From Larix sibirica (lineage: Eukaryota; Streptophyta; Pinopsida; Pinales; Pinaceae): a stretch of 17,966 nucleotides of DNA. Both the position numbers and the translations under genes were made by a program. Within the stretch, counting starts at the first letter, position 1; every line of letters starts with the position of its first letter. The stretch covers positions 6,855-24,820 of the forward strand of contig NWUY0300104972.1 of the NCBI GenBank assembly GCA_004151065.3, read 5' to 3'. Under the pieces are notes generated by a model. It was not told where the DNA came from, did not search any database, and worked only from the letters and a program-made list of their open reading frames with translations. Of the stretch, positions 9,981 to 17,966 are shown in pieces.

Positions 9981-10154
9981 ATCAACCCCACAATGGTATA
10001 GAGTGTTGTCGATAATGAGGTATCTCTTAGTATGGTAACAAATATGTTGATGATGGTCACGAGAAAAAATGAGAGGGGAAATTTTGGGTTTGGAGATACA
10101 AAATAATATCTCTATACAAAGGGTCATTAGAAGAAACAAGGAGCAATTATTCAT
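9966..10154 (-). pseudogene. Linker between RNase H and integrase zinc finger (element B)
   Basis: This short open stretch reads ILFCISKPKISPLIF, then YHTKRYLIIDNTLYHCGVD. It matches the segment just N-terminal of the H2C2 finger in plant Ty3/gypsy pols, where a YxxxDxxLYRR-like sequence precedes the zinc finger. It is part of pol, not a separate gene. Confidence 0.7.
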
Positions 10155-10219
10155 TAGTTAATTAATCAACTTCAACTTGCTCTTCACCATCTCAGGGAAA
10201 CTCCAAAATAAGCTCAGGG

Positions 10220-10575
10220 AATGAAAAATACTTTTTCAACTTCGCCAAGGGAAACTCAAAATCAAATTCCTTCAATATAGATCTCCATTCAGAGTATTTT
10301 CCACTAATTATTAATCAAGTCAAGATATATTGGAATGGACTCATGTCTACAATGACGATACTGTGTCGAAGAATAATATAGTGTTGAATCCTCTTAACAA
10401 CATGGGTTGCTTTAAGAGACAACTTCTCCACTTGTGAATAACGAAATTATAGTCTTACTAAGATCTTGCTTATATAATAAATCGCATGCTCTTGATGTTG
10501 ATCATCTTTCTAAACTAAAACCATACTGATGGTAGTTTCAGAAGCTATGAGATATAGGAGGAAGCCACTATTGTA
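10220..10575 (-). pseudogene. RNase H domain of element B
   Basis: RNase H removes the RNA strand during reverse transcription. On the minus strand one can read LDYNSGFLLYLIASETTISM, then EHAIYYISKIL, YSQVEKLSLKATHVVKRI and HYIILRHSIVIVDMSPFQYI, the standard succession of the RNase H-like domain of plant Ty3/gypsy pol. Several stops interrupt it, for example after MVLV and after FQYILT. No large deletion is apparent. Confidence 0.75.
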
Positions 10576-10849
10576 GTCCAGTGGAATCGGTAATGGGGTT
10601 GAAATCAGGCCTTTTTCAAGGATATGAATCACCATTGAGTAGTGTCGTCCCACATAAAAGGAACTCTTTTTCTCAAAAGGTGCATGAAACTTTATGTAAT
10701 CACATAGTAGTTAGTGATACATCTTTGCAAGAAATTTGCCTTTCCTTGCAAGCTCTAGAGTTGTATAATTTTTTTCAAGGAAGGAAACTAAGTTATTTCC
10801 TCAACCTTAAAACGATCGACCATGATATTGTACTTTGAATATATGAAAC

Positions 10850-11340
10850 CAAGCATTTTCTTAGTAACAATGCAAAAGATACACTTATTCAGGTCTAACT
10901 TAATCTAATAGAAGTGACATCAATTGAAAATTGCTCGAAGGTGAGCTAGATGAACAACGCTTCTTTTAGATTGAGTGGCCACGTAATCCAGATAAGCTTC
11001 CATGTTATGCTTGTTGTCATGGAAGGTGTAAGGAATATCCCAATGGAACGTACCTTTGGAATTTTTTTAAGGCTAAATGACATTTTTCAATAGGAAAACA
11101 TGCTCCAAGGACAAATAAATGTAGTCTTGTGTTGATATTCCAGGAAAATCTAGCTCTAATTTTAGCTATAAAATCCATCCATAAAGGAAAATATTTCACT
11201 TCTGACACATGCATTTATAATTTGATCAATGAAAGGTGTGGGGTAATTTTCCTTTAGACAAGCCTTGTTTAGATCGCAAATATATGTACATACGTGAATT
11301 TTCCCTTGTTTATGACCTGATACTATTTTTTTATGTTCAC
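10850..11340 (-). pseudogene. Reverse transcriptase domain of element B
   Basis: RT copies the element RNA into DNA. Minus-strand landmarks are GKIHVCTYICDLNKA, ENYPTPFIDQII, FSFMDGF with the first catalytic Asp kept (complement 11177-11179), TTFICPW, FQR, then EAYLDYVATQS and LNKCIFCIVTKKMLGFI. The catalytic YxDD box is YLDY (complement 10983-10994), so the second Asp is lost. Frameshifts occur around the FQR motif near 11050-11080, and several stops are present. The domain is inactive. Confidence 0.85.
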
Positions 11341-11531
11341 CCTGATCCTAGGAAGGGAAACTAATGTTGACATATATGAAGGAAATGTATCCATGGTATA
11401 TTCCTATAATGCACTTGACATCCTTTATTTTAGGTATTATGATGCAATAGTTAGTAGACTCTTCAACCAATGGGATTTTTAGATATCCCTCCTACCTAGT
11501 ATACTTATTTATCTACCACTAAGGGCACCAT

Positions 11532-11946
11532 CTTCAATCCTTGAATCTACAAAAATCCCAAGGGGGACTACCTACTAGGGTCATTGATTGGTTTCCATGG
11601 GTTAAGGAAGGATAACTTGGAGCCTCCTTCCTCCAATACGTGTCCAAATTCATGTATGATGCATTTTCTGTTATTTTTGGGAAAGAACCTAAGAGAGTGC
11701 CTACACAAATTAGGTCATTTTTGCAATTAGGAGAGGCCACAAAAAATGGATATGCGTTCTTATAATGTCACTTCACACTAATTAGTCTATATGGTACATA
11801 TTCAAGCCACCATAGTTTTCCTAACATGCTAACATATAGGGTGTTTCTATTGGAATACATCAAGCAGATAACGAAGGTTGCAACATTCATTTAAAAAGGC
11901 CAAAAAGAAGGGCAAGTTGACTTTCCATGTGGCCATGAAAGGGTAT
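11532..11946 (+). pseudogene. Fragment of an unnamed conserved coding sequence (C), truncated by element D
   Basis: One + strand frame reads as protein over 138 codons with three stops: GGLPTRVIDWFPWVKEG, LGASFLQYVSKFMYDAFSVI, FGKEPKRVPTQIRSFLQLGE, ATKNGYAFL, then YRVFLLEYIKQITKV. I recall similar sequences from plant repetitive DNA but cannot name a family or function. It is not gag, protease, RT or integrase. It ends abruptly where the TGTTAACACC of element D's LTR starts, so the rest may lie beyond that element. On the other side it meets minus-strand pol sequence near 11525. It could be an accessory ORF of another retroelement or a captured host gene fragment. Confidence 0.5.
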
Positions 11947-12063
11947 TGTTAACACCAAAAAATTCCTCACCATGTTCACCCCCTAGTGATATCAACGCAT
12001 TCCTTATTTTTCCCCATTAAAATCCTTCACTAATCACCAAAGCCTCAGTCAAAAACCCACAAA

Positions 12064-12235
12064 TTGGCTCATAATTATTTTTCCCTCTCCAAAACAAGGA
12101 AAATGGATTTATTTCCTCCAAAAAAGCAAAAAGTCCCCCAAAATAGGGAAAATCGCCCCCAAAAAAGGAAAAAAAGAAAAAATAAAAAGGGAAAACATTC
12201 AAAAGGTCAAAAAAGGAGGGAAAACCCTAAACTGT
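12064..12235 (+). repeat. Purine-rich low-complexity tract in the U3 of element D
   Basis: The tract is mainly A with short G and C runs, including repeats of a CCCCCAAAA motif followed by GGGAAAA or GGAAAA. It gives a spurious lysine- and arginine-rich + strand open frame. It lies just upstream of the TATA box, so it may be U3 regulatory sequence. Confidence 0.6.
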
Positions 12236-12305
12236 CACCCAAAACCAAGATCCAATACCATGGTCCACTAAATACCATGGGAAAGAAGCCTCGAGAAAAT
12301 ATTTC

Positions 12306-12313
12306 TATAAATA
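12306..12313 (+). promoter_or_regulatory. TATA box of element D's LTR
   Basis: TATAAATA in the context TTTCTATAAATAAATGG is close to the plant TATA consensus. It lies about 360 bp into the LTR. Transcription would be expected to start about 30 bp downstream, around 12340. Confidence 0.6.
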
Positions 12314-12561
12314 AATGGTGAAGGATCCCATTATACATGCATTCACTCATTTACCTTATCGTCACTCTGTCGAAATTTCACGAGAAACCCTTGAAGCCTC
12401 CATTTGAATTCTAGGTTCACCCATTGTGAGTTTTGGCCACCATTAGTGACACTTGTGTGGAGAACACCCGAAGCTACTTGGATACCAAGGACTCACTGCT
12501 TCAACCTTCTGCAAGGGCCCTAGAGCACGATTTTTTCTCCACGGAGCACATGCTGCTAGGA

Positions 12562-12660
12562 AAAAGTGTGCCTTTCCTTCCCAGAAGCGTGCCCCAAAGC
12601 ACGGATTTAGCCCCAAAAAGCGCGCTCCATACCGCGCATATCTCCCCCAAAAGTGTGCTT
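12562..12660 (+). repeat. Degenerate 33-bp tandem repeat in the R/U5 part of element D's LTR
   Basis: A motif of purines plus GYGYGC (AAAAGTGTGCC, AGAAGCGTGCC, AAAAGCGCGCT, AAAAGTGTGCT) recurs with its first G at 12566, 12587, 12620 and 12653. The last two steps are exactly 33 bp and the first is 21 bp. Each unit tends to end in a run of C. In one frame this gives 11-residue units beginning KK or QK followed by RAP or CA. The rise in C and G here contrasts with the flanks. Confidence 0.65.
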
Positions 12661-13216
12661 TGTCTTATAAGGAGGAAAACAGCTCCCCACGTGCCTTTTT
12701 TGCATTCTGTTGCACCCCAGAGCATGATTGTTCTCTTGACAGACACACCTTGTACACATTTGTTGCTTTTTTCAGCCATTTTCCTACCTCGGCAGCCCCC
12801 ATTCTGCCTCTTCCCCTTGCAGTCGGCTCTTTCACATCCAACATTATGTTTACAGAACCATTTTTTGTCCTATTGCTTACTGTAGCACTTGTTTGGATCC
12901 TCCCTACATGCCCACTTTGTAGCTCTTTTCCTTACTTTGGTTGTTGCTTGTTGTGAGATTTCATATTAATCCAGTACATTTGCATTTTACATTTCAGCAG
13001 AGTGATTGGCTAAAATTTTGCTTGGATACATCAGAAGTTAGATGCTTTATTTTCATTGAAAATCAAAAGAAGGAGTTTATTTCAGTTATTTCAGTTTAAT
13101 TTCAGCTTTATATATGGCTACTTGGGTACACATTGCACACCTTACGTATCAACACTTGGTCCATAACCCTGAGCTGATACTAAAATTTACTTTAATCAAA
13201 CACACATTTAACCTCA

Positions 13217-13867
13217 CTTGAGGATTAAAAGAATATGGTATCTAGGTAGGGCACTAGGGTTAGGCATCCAAACAACACCCCTTTAATGCTTACATCTGAG
13301 ACATAGTGGTTTTATTCAAGGGAACCAAAATCCTTTGGTATTTATTAGCATGATTGACACCAATTTGTCGGGGGGCTCTCCTCTTGGAGGGAAAGTGGCA
13401 ATATTGGTTCCAAAAGTTTGGTTGGAATGTCGCTCTCCACTATGTATTGAAGGACACCAACTCATTGTTCTCCTCGTGCATGCTGGACACCATACCGGGT
13501 GTGCGACGTCCAAAGAACTGAAGCTATGGGACACCTTTCCGAACATGTTATGAAGGAGGTTTCTTAGTTTCTGGTATTTTTAGGGATCTTGCACACGAGA
13601 TCCCTCTCGGTAGGGGGATATCCCTTATCCATTTTGATTTTCTATTTCTCTTTGTTTGATGGGACTTGAGACCCCCACAGACGAAGTGATCTGAGAAATC
13701 CTTCCATCTTTTAGTTAGGTGACTGCTTGTACCCATACCCCATAGGTTAGTGGGTATTTTTCTTTTGATAGGTAGTGTTTCTTGTTGGTATTATGACCAC
13801 TTTGTTGTCGCTCACTTGTTCTAGCACGAGGTTGCAGCAGGTTTTTTGAGCTCGCCTTTTGGCCTGA
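13217..13867 (+). other. 5' leader of element D, including a degenerate primer binding site
   Basis: TGGTATCTAGGTAGG at 13236-13250 matches the first seven bases of the initiator-tRNA-Met primer site and then diverges. The following 600 bp contain no recognised coding sequence, in keeping with an untranslated leader before gag. A CGGGGGGCTCTCC string near 13369 stands out as G/C-rich. The primer-site call is weaker than the LTR and gag calls on either side. Confidence 0.45.
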
Positions 13868-14725
13868 GTGCCCCTTTTATTGCGAGCTCTCCCCTTGCAC
13901 ACTTGGTTGAACTGGGGTTTTTTATTCATTTTATTTGTGAAATTTCCCTTTATCACTCACACACCTATCGCCATTTCTTCCCTAAGATACTCCTGTAGAC
14001 TCAGGGGGCAGTCCCCACAACATGATCCATTTGACCCCACTCATCGTGCACCCCTCCAGTGCACATCATCATCTCCGGAACATTTTCCTAAGGCCCCTTA
14101 TTTCACGTCTGAATCCTCCCATTTTGAGTCACCCATGCATTCTCCCCCACATAGCCCCATGGAGGGCATGAATATTCCTAACCCATTCTTTGGAGGGATA
14201 GTTGGTGGTGGGCATGGTAGTGGCCCTGTAGCCACTACGGCCTCCATTCCAGTAGTTGGATCCATGGGAACCACTGTTCCCGCCACCATTGGACCTACCC
14301 CCACCACTATCATACATCCATAAATTGGGTTGATACAAACAGGTAGCAAACCCATTCACATGACCACAATTCATACCACTGCTGGATCCATTCCTTCAGA
14401 AAATGGTCCTACCCCTAGGACTACAGTCCCTCCAGTCACTAGAATTACCCCTAGGGGAACTATCCCCTCCTTTCAGGTTACACCAACCCCTATGGTCGGT
14501 TCCATGATTCCTCCCATGATGACCACTGCCCCTCCACCCTACGGTGGAGGCAGCCCCACAATCACTGATATGGATAGCACGTAGGTTGGTCCTACCATGT
14601 CACACCCTCCTGCTTGTTTTCCATTCATGGCCAGTCTCAACCTTCCTTACCTGGATAGATTGACCAACAACCCTATTATACATGACCCCATGTGGCCTCC
14701 CATGCCCACCAATATCCCTTCGTAC

Positions 14726-15230
14726 ATCCCTAAGTTCGAAGGGAAAAGAGGTGAGGACCCCCAGAACCATATCATGTCCTTCCACTTATGGTGTTCCTCT
14801 AACTCCATAGTGGACGACTCTATTCGACTATGCACGTTAAAAAGAACCTGTATTGGCACTGCATCCAAGTGGTATATCAATCATCCCCATGCGAGGCATT
14901 CCACCTTTGCATCCCTCACCTCGAATTTATCGTAGTTATTCCAGTTACTAGTTCAATATGACACTGGCGTTGAGATTCTCCTTTCTTGTAGACAGAGTAC
15001 GGCCACCCATATGATGAACCATATCCATAAGTAGCATAGATGCCAAATTTTATGCAAGATCAAACTGGACGACCGAATCTTCTTAGATCGGTTCCTGAAA
15101 TCTGTTGTCTTAGCCATTTCCAAGGATGTGGCATCCGAACATCCCTAGGCTGAAGAATAAGCCATCCTTAAATCTCATTAGTTTGATCTCATCTATGCTC
15201 AATCAGGCTACCTATATACGATTCTTCTTG
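14726..15230 (+). pseudogene. gag: Gag capsid core of element D
   Basis: IPKFEGKRGEDPQNHIMSFH opens the core, followed by SIRLCTLKRTCIGTASKWY, then LVQYDTGVEILLSCRQ, CKIKLDDRIFLDRFLKSVV and FDLIYAQSGYLY. This is the pattern of the plant retrotransposon Gag domain: FxG, a helical segment, a WY motif and an R-rich helix. Stops at 14933, 15032, 15146, 15158 and 15179 interrupt it, but the frame is kept throughout. Confidence 0.8.
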
Positions 15231-15847
15231 GTGCCCCTCATGGATATTCCTCTTGGAAGGATACATTGAGGGCATCACACGCTGCTGAAGGAGTCACCAG
15301 TCACGTCGCTTGTATTGGCGGGACCTATATGCCTCCTGCCTTGACTCCCGCGTATAACCCCACCCCCTGTACAGCGCAGTCTACCATGAGTGTTGGCCTC
15401 GATATTTCATGAATAATGGATAACTCTGTGGCGACACCATCATACATTCCTCCAGTCCTGACTCCCCATGCCCATGGACCCACCTATGTGGAACCTAGTT
15501 TCAGTAACAATCTGCAAGGGTGTGCCCCCCCTCCAGTGCCTACCGTTTACTACCTTTACTCCGATCCACCGCTGGTCTCCCCCGCATCTTCCCAACCTCA
15601 AGCTCCTCCTATTCCACAAGGGAGGGTTTATGCCCAACAAAATCAGGCTCAAAACCAACCATCCCCCCAAAATCAGCAAGGACAACCCAATAGGAGATGA
15701 GGTAGGAACCGTGGTTAAAACCAACGCTAGGGATGGGGTGGAAAACCTCCTAATCCTCCAGATAAAAATGGCACTAATCCTACCAATCAAAACACAAATT
15801 AGCAACCTAAGCAAGGAAATAACCCTTAGTTACTAACAAACCACTCA

Positions 15848-15889
15848 TGTTCTTTCTATGGTGTTTATGGTCATTAAATGCATCACTTC
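15848..15889 (+). pseudogene. Decayed CCHC zinc knuckle 1 of element D
   Basis: In the polyprotein frame the spacing C-X2-Y-X4-H-X4-F is seen: CSFYGVYGH, a stop, then MHHFPHL. It matches CX2CX4HX4C with the second Cys now Tyr and the fourth ligand now Phe. Such nucleocapsid knuckles bind the element RNA. Confidence 0.65.
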
Positions 15890-16264
15890 CCCCACTTGGA
15901 TCAAGCCAAATATCTTTGGAATGAGGATAACCAATGTCAAGGGGCCACTACACCGTAGGCACCACCTAACCCATCATATCCAATGGCACAACCCATGGTA
16001 TCACAGAAACCCTTACCCACGCAAGGGTCATCACCACACAACCACCGGTGAATTATGATGCTTCCTCCAATCAAGTCCCCAAGTCGGGATTCCACCATCT
16101 TTTAATGATGTCCTCTTCCAAAGTCAACCTCCAAACCCGTCGTAATCAATATGGTTCGGCTATCGAGACCCTGCCCATGGATAAGGCTTCCACATATGCC
16201 CCTGCAAAACCATTCTTTACGCCTCCCTCCACCACCAGTCGACAAGGCGACCAAAGCCCCCAAA

Positions 16265-16900
16265 TTTCCTTTCTGTCGCATTACCAATAATCCCAATGTT
16301 CGAGCTACCCACAACTATAACATCATGGTTGATTTGGCCTAATCCCATGTCTCCATGTCAGCCTTGGAAGTTTTAAAGAACGGTTTGACAGAATGAAAAG
16401 CATTATTGTATGCCTTAGGTGTGATCGACCCCTTTGAATCATGTTTGATGGCATTCGTCGTGGATCAGTCTGAACCCTGCATGCCTTTTCCCATTCCATT
16501 TCAGATCTCATTTTCGATTATAAACCTTGTCATACATCGATGCAAAATCTATGAGGGCGCCTCTACATGCGTCGTGTCCACATTTGTGTGGCAAAAGCTT
16601 GGGTCCCCTCCATTACAATCTTCCACGACGGCATTGCGTGCTTATGATGGTCATGGAGCTCAACCACAGGGCCTTCTCCCAAATTTCCTTTTCCATTTAG
16701 CCAAAAAAACCATCCCGGTCGACATTGAATTCATTAATGCCTAGCTCGACTACAACCTTTTTCTAGCACACTGTTACACATATATGATGAAGGTAGTTTC
16801 CTCGTTAGTGTTTCGGCTCATGATGTTCCCTCACAAGGGAGGGTTTTTCAAACTCGACCAACTAACCTATTACAACCCCAATGGGCCCACTACCCCCAAC
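16265..16900 (+). pseudogene. pro: Retropepsin-like protease domain of element D, catalytic Asp lost
   Basis: The frame reads YNIMVDLA, SMSALEVLK, MPFPIPFQISF, then IHRCKIYEGASTCVVS, WQKLGSPPLQSSTTALRAYD, PQGLLPN and VDIEFINA, a stop at 16742, LDYNLF and VFRLMMFPHKGG. This follows plant Ty3/gypsy protease modules, where a DxGA-type site is followed by a hydrophobic strand and a late YNLLLGR-like motif. Here the catalytic position is Tyr (16550-16552, in YEGAS) and the late motif reads LDYNLFLAHC. The protease would cleave the polyprotein; this copy cannot. The domain boundaries are approximate. Confidence 0.7.
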
Positions 16901-17512
16901 AATTTCCTCCCCATGGTCGAAAACCCTACCCTTGGTGCATCTGTTCCATCGATCTCCACCGCGGGGTCGGGTCTTTATTGTGAGGCTCCAATGACCACTA
17001 CGTTTACATTCTTACCCCCGCCCCCTTCCGTTGTTGAAATATCGAACTTATGCACCGTTTCATCTAGCAAATCAGTCCCTGAATCACAGCTCGCTTCTCA
17101 TTCTGCACCCCAACTGCAACGTCAGCAGCAATCCCAACCTCAACCACCGTCTGTACCCAGCCATGTGGGAGCCACCATGATCCACACAATCCCCTTCTTG
17201 TTACCACCATCAGGAGTTTTTAGTATACATATGGTGGCAACACTGAACCTCCCAATATTGAAATTAGGGCTACATTTCTGGTACTTACCTACACCAAATC
17301 CCAATCCGGCCCCTCAGGTCATGCTCCAACCAGTTCAACCAATTAACACCGCCAATCATCCACCTCCTACCCTATCTGCAACAACTTCCTCCAACTATGC
17401 TTCCCCACCTCCCAAGAATGTTGGGGGCAACGATACTAAGACCAATGCTCTGGAAACTATGACCAAATCCTTGAACCCTCCTCCTCCTACCTCAGCTCAA
17501 GCACCTTGGCCT

Positions 17513-17719
17513 TGCGCTTTGTGCAATATTATCCTGGGTCACGCTATCCAAAATTGTCCGCAGTTTCCCATCCTGCGCACTCACATACATACATTGGATG
17601 ATGGCAAGAACATTCTGGTACTTCAAGTTCCAACCCCTCCTCAGTCACGTAACAAATCATTACGTACCAATCAGTCATGTGCGTTTTGTGGCCACTACGG
17701 CCATTACTCCCACCATTTC
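17513..17719 (+). pseudogene. Zinc knuckle pair downstream of the protease-like domain (element D)
   Basis: Two CCHC-like motifs lie about 40 codons apart. The first, CALCNIILGHAIQNC (17513-17557), has all four ligands but one residue too many between the second Cys and His (CX2CX5HX4C). The second, CAFCGHYGHYSHHF (17678-17719), has normal spacing with Phe in place of the last Cys. The second closely resembles knuckle 1 at 15848: both share a G-x-YGH block and HHFPHL. Confidence 0.7.
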
Positions 17720-17966
17720 CCCCATTTACCATAATACCGCTCGGTGTTGGCTGAGTTGTGTTAGTTGTCCTTGGAGTCTTAGGTCACCATTTTTTTAGCA
17801 AATCCACCCCCCCTGAAACCTCGTCGGCCAAAGTGAACACCATTTATGTTATTTCAACTGCTGAACCCATAGTCACGTCATCAGCTCCAACTAATCCCTC
17901 TCATCCCTCAACTTGATGCTTTCAAAGTGACGAAGAAATCCTCGATGCATTAACTGAGCCCGACTT

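Larger units (their letters stand above)
8882..11520 (-). pseudogene. pol: Decayed Ty3/gypsy pol polyprotein (element B): RT, RNase H, integrase
   Basis: Read on the minus strand from about 11340 down to a TAG at 8882-8884, the domains occur in the order RT, RNase H, H2C2 zinc finger, integrase core, integrase C-terminal domain. This order defines Ty3/gypsy elements; Ty1/copia has integrase before RT. The frame is broken by many stops and several small indels, but there is no large insertion. The segment 11341-11520 also reads as protein on this strand with two stops (for example GYLKIPLVEESTNYCIIIPK) and may be the linker before RT. No protease or gag of this element is seen. They would lie upstream, beyond the junction near 11525. 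Confidence 0.85.
11947..13216 (+). mobile_element. 5' LTR of Ty3/gypsy element D
   Basis: The sequence TGTTAACACC at 11947 interrupts a readable coding fragment and has a TG start. A TATA box lies at 12306, a CG-rich repeat-bearing segment follows, and T-rich U5-like sequence leads to a primer-site-like TGGTATC at 13236 and then gag. The right end is uncertain: ...TTTAACCTCA at 13216 is the best CA, but it leaves 19 bases before the primer site, so the end could be nearer 13235. The size, about 1.27 kb, is ordinary. The partner LTR is outside the window. Overlapping open frames at 12064-12321 and 12433-12956 lie within it and look non-coding. Confidence 0.6.
13868..17966 (+). pseudogene. gag-pro: Decayed gag-pro polyprotein of element D, runs off the window end
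   Basis: A single + frame (first base 13868) carries every recognisable domain up to about 17790: a Pro/Thr/Gly-rich N-terminal part (14000-14600), a Gag capsid core, a Gln/Pro-rich segment (15416-15700), a zinc knuckle, a protease-like domain, a second Pro/Gln-rich spacer and a pair of zinc knuckles. I count 24 in-frame stops: 12 TAG, 7 TAA and 5 TGA. I see no frameshift until 17790-17813, where T7 and C7 runs occur. After that the next frame continues with AKVNTIYVIS and QSDEEILDALTEPD to the end. The true start codon is uncertain; ATG 13868 is only the first one available. RT and integrase should follow outside the window. Confidence 0.8.

Noticed and set aside
10581-10838. A + strand 85-codon frame
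   Set aside because: It lies opposite clearly recognisable minus-strand RT/RNase H connection sequence and has no motif of its own.
12064-12321. A Lys/Arg-rich + strand frame resembling a nuclear localisation or ribosomal-type protein
   Set aside because: The composition follows directly from an A- and purine-rich low-complexity tract in the U3. No domain is visible and the frame ends at the TATA box region.
12562-12660. CRISPR-like array
   Set aside because: The units are degenerate, contiguous rather than spacer-separated, few in number and set in a plant LTR. There are no cas genes.
12433-12956. Two overlapping + strand open frames of 150 and 167 codons, plus a minus-strand frame of 92
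   Set aside because: They overlap each other in different frames, lie inside the LTR between the TATA box and the primer site, and have repeat-driven, low-information composition. The GC-rich sequence lacks stops by composition.
14098-14374. Gly-rich minus-strand frames opposite the gag N-terminal region
   Set aside because: They are the mirror of the Pro/Thr/Gly-rich gag segment, where C-rich codons leave the opposite strand open. The + frame joins to a recognisable Gag core.
1-17966. tRNA, rRNA or intact host genes
   Set aside because: No cloverleaf with plant A and B boxes, no rRNA-like conserved stretch and no intact long ORF with a known host domain could be seen by reading both strands. 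A tRNAscan or Rfam search would be the decisive test.

Overview
The window looks like plant nuclear DNA from a species with a large, repeat-rich genome. A gymnosperm is possible, but the sequence alone cannot settle the species. I see no intact protein gene, rRNA or tRNA. What can be read is a stack of decayed LTR retrotransposons of the Ty3/gypsy superfamily. Their gag, protease, reverse transcriptase, RNase H and integrase domains are recognisable but broken by stops and frameshifts. The left two thirds is AT-rich. The right third, from about 12.45 kb, is visibly richer in C and G.

Layout. Element A (+, about 1 to 3305): a region with several small tandem duplications and a TATA-like box, then a tRNA-iMet-like primer binding site at 1927 and a broken gag core (2117-2645). 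Element B (-, 3306 to about 11520): an inferred 2.3 kb LTR (3306-5628) abutting a 22-base all-purine tract (complement 5629-5650), and a decayed pol (integrase ending at 8882, RNase H near 10.4 kb, RT to about 11340). Between pol and the purine tract lies a degenerate ORF on the opposite strand (6879-8142, +) with a plausible intron. Element C (+, 11532-11946): a fragment of an unnamed coding sequence, cut where element D starts. Element D (+, 11947 to beyond the window end): an LTR of about 1.27 kb with a TATA box and a 33-bp repeat, a primer-site-like sequence, a leader, and a gag-pro region that keeps one reading frame for about 3.9 kb despite 24 in-frame stops.

The order suggests nesting: element B next to or inside A, and D inserted into C. 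The parts of B and D needed to prove this (B's 5' LTR, D's pol and 3' LTR) are outside the window. The points most worth a second look are the antisense ORF of element B, the similar zinc-knuckle motifs on both sides of the protease in element D, the fragment at 11532-11946, and the cluster of two-copy duplications at the left end.
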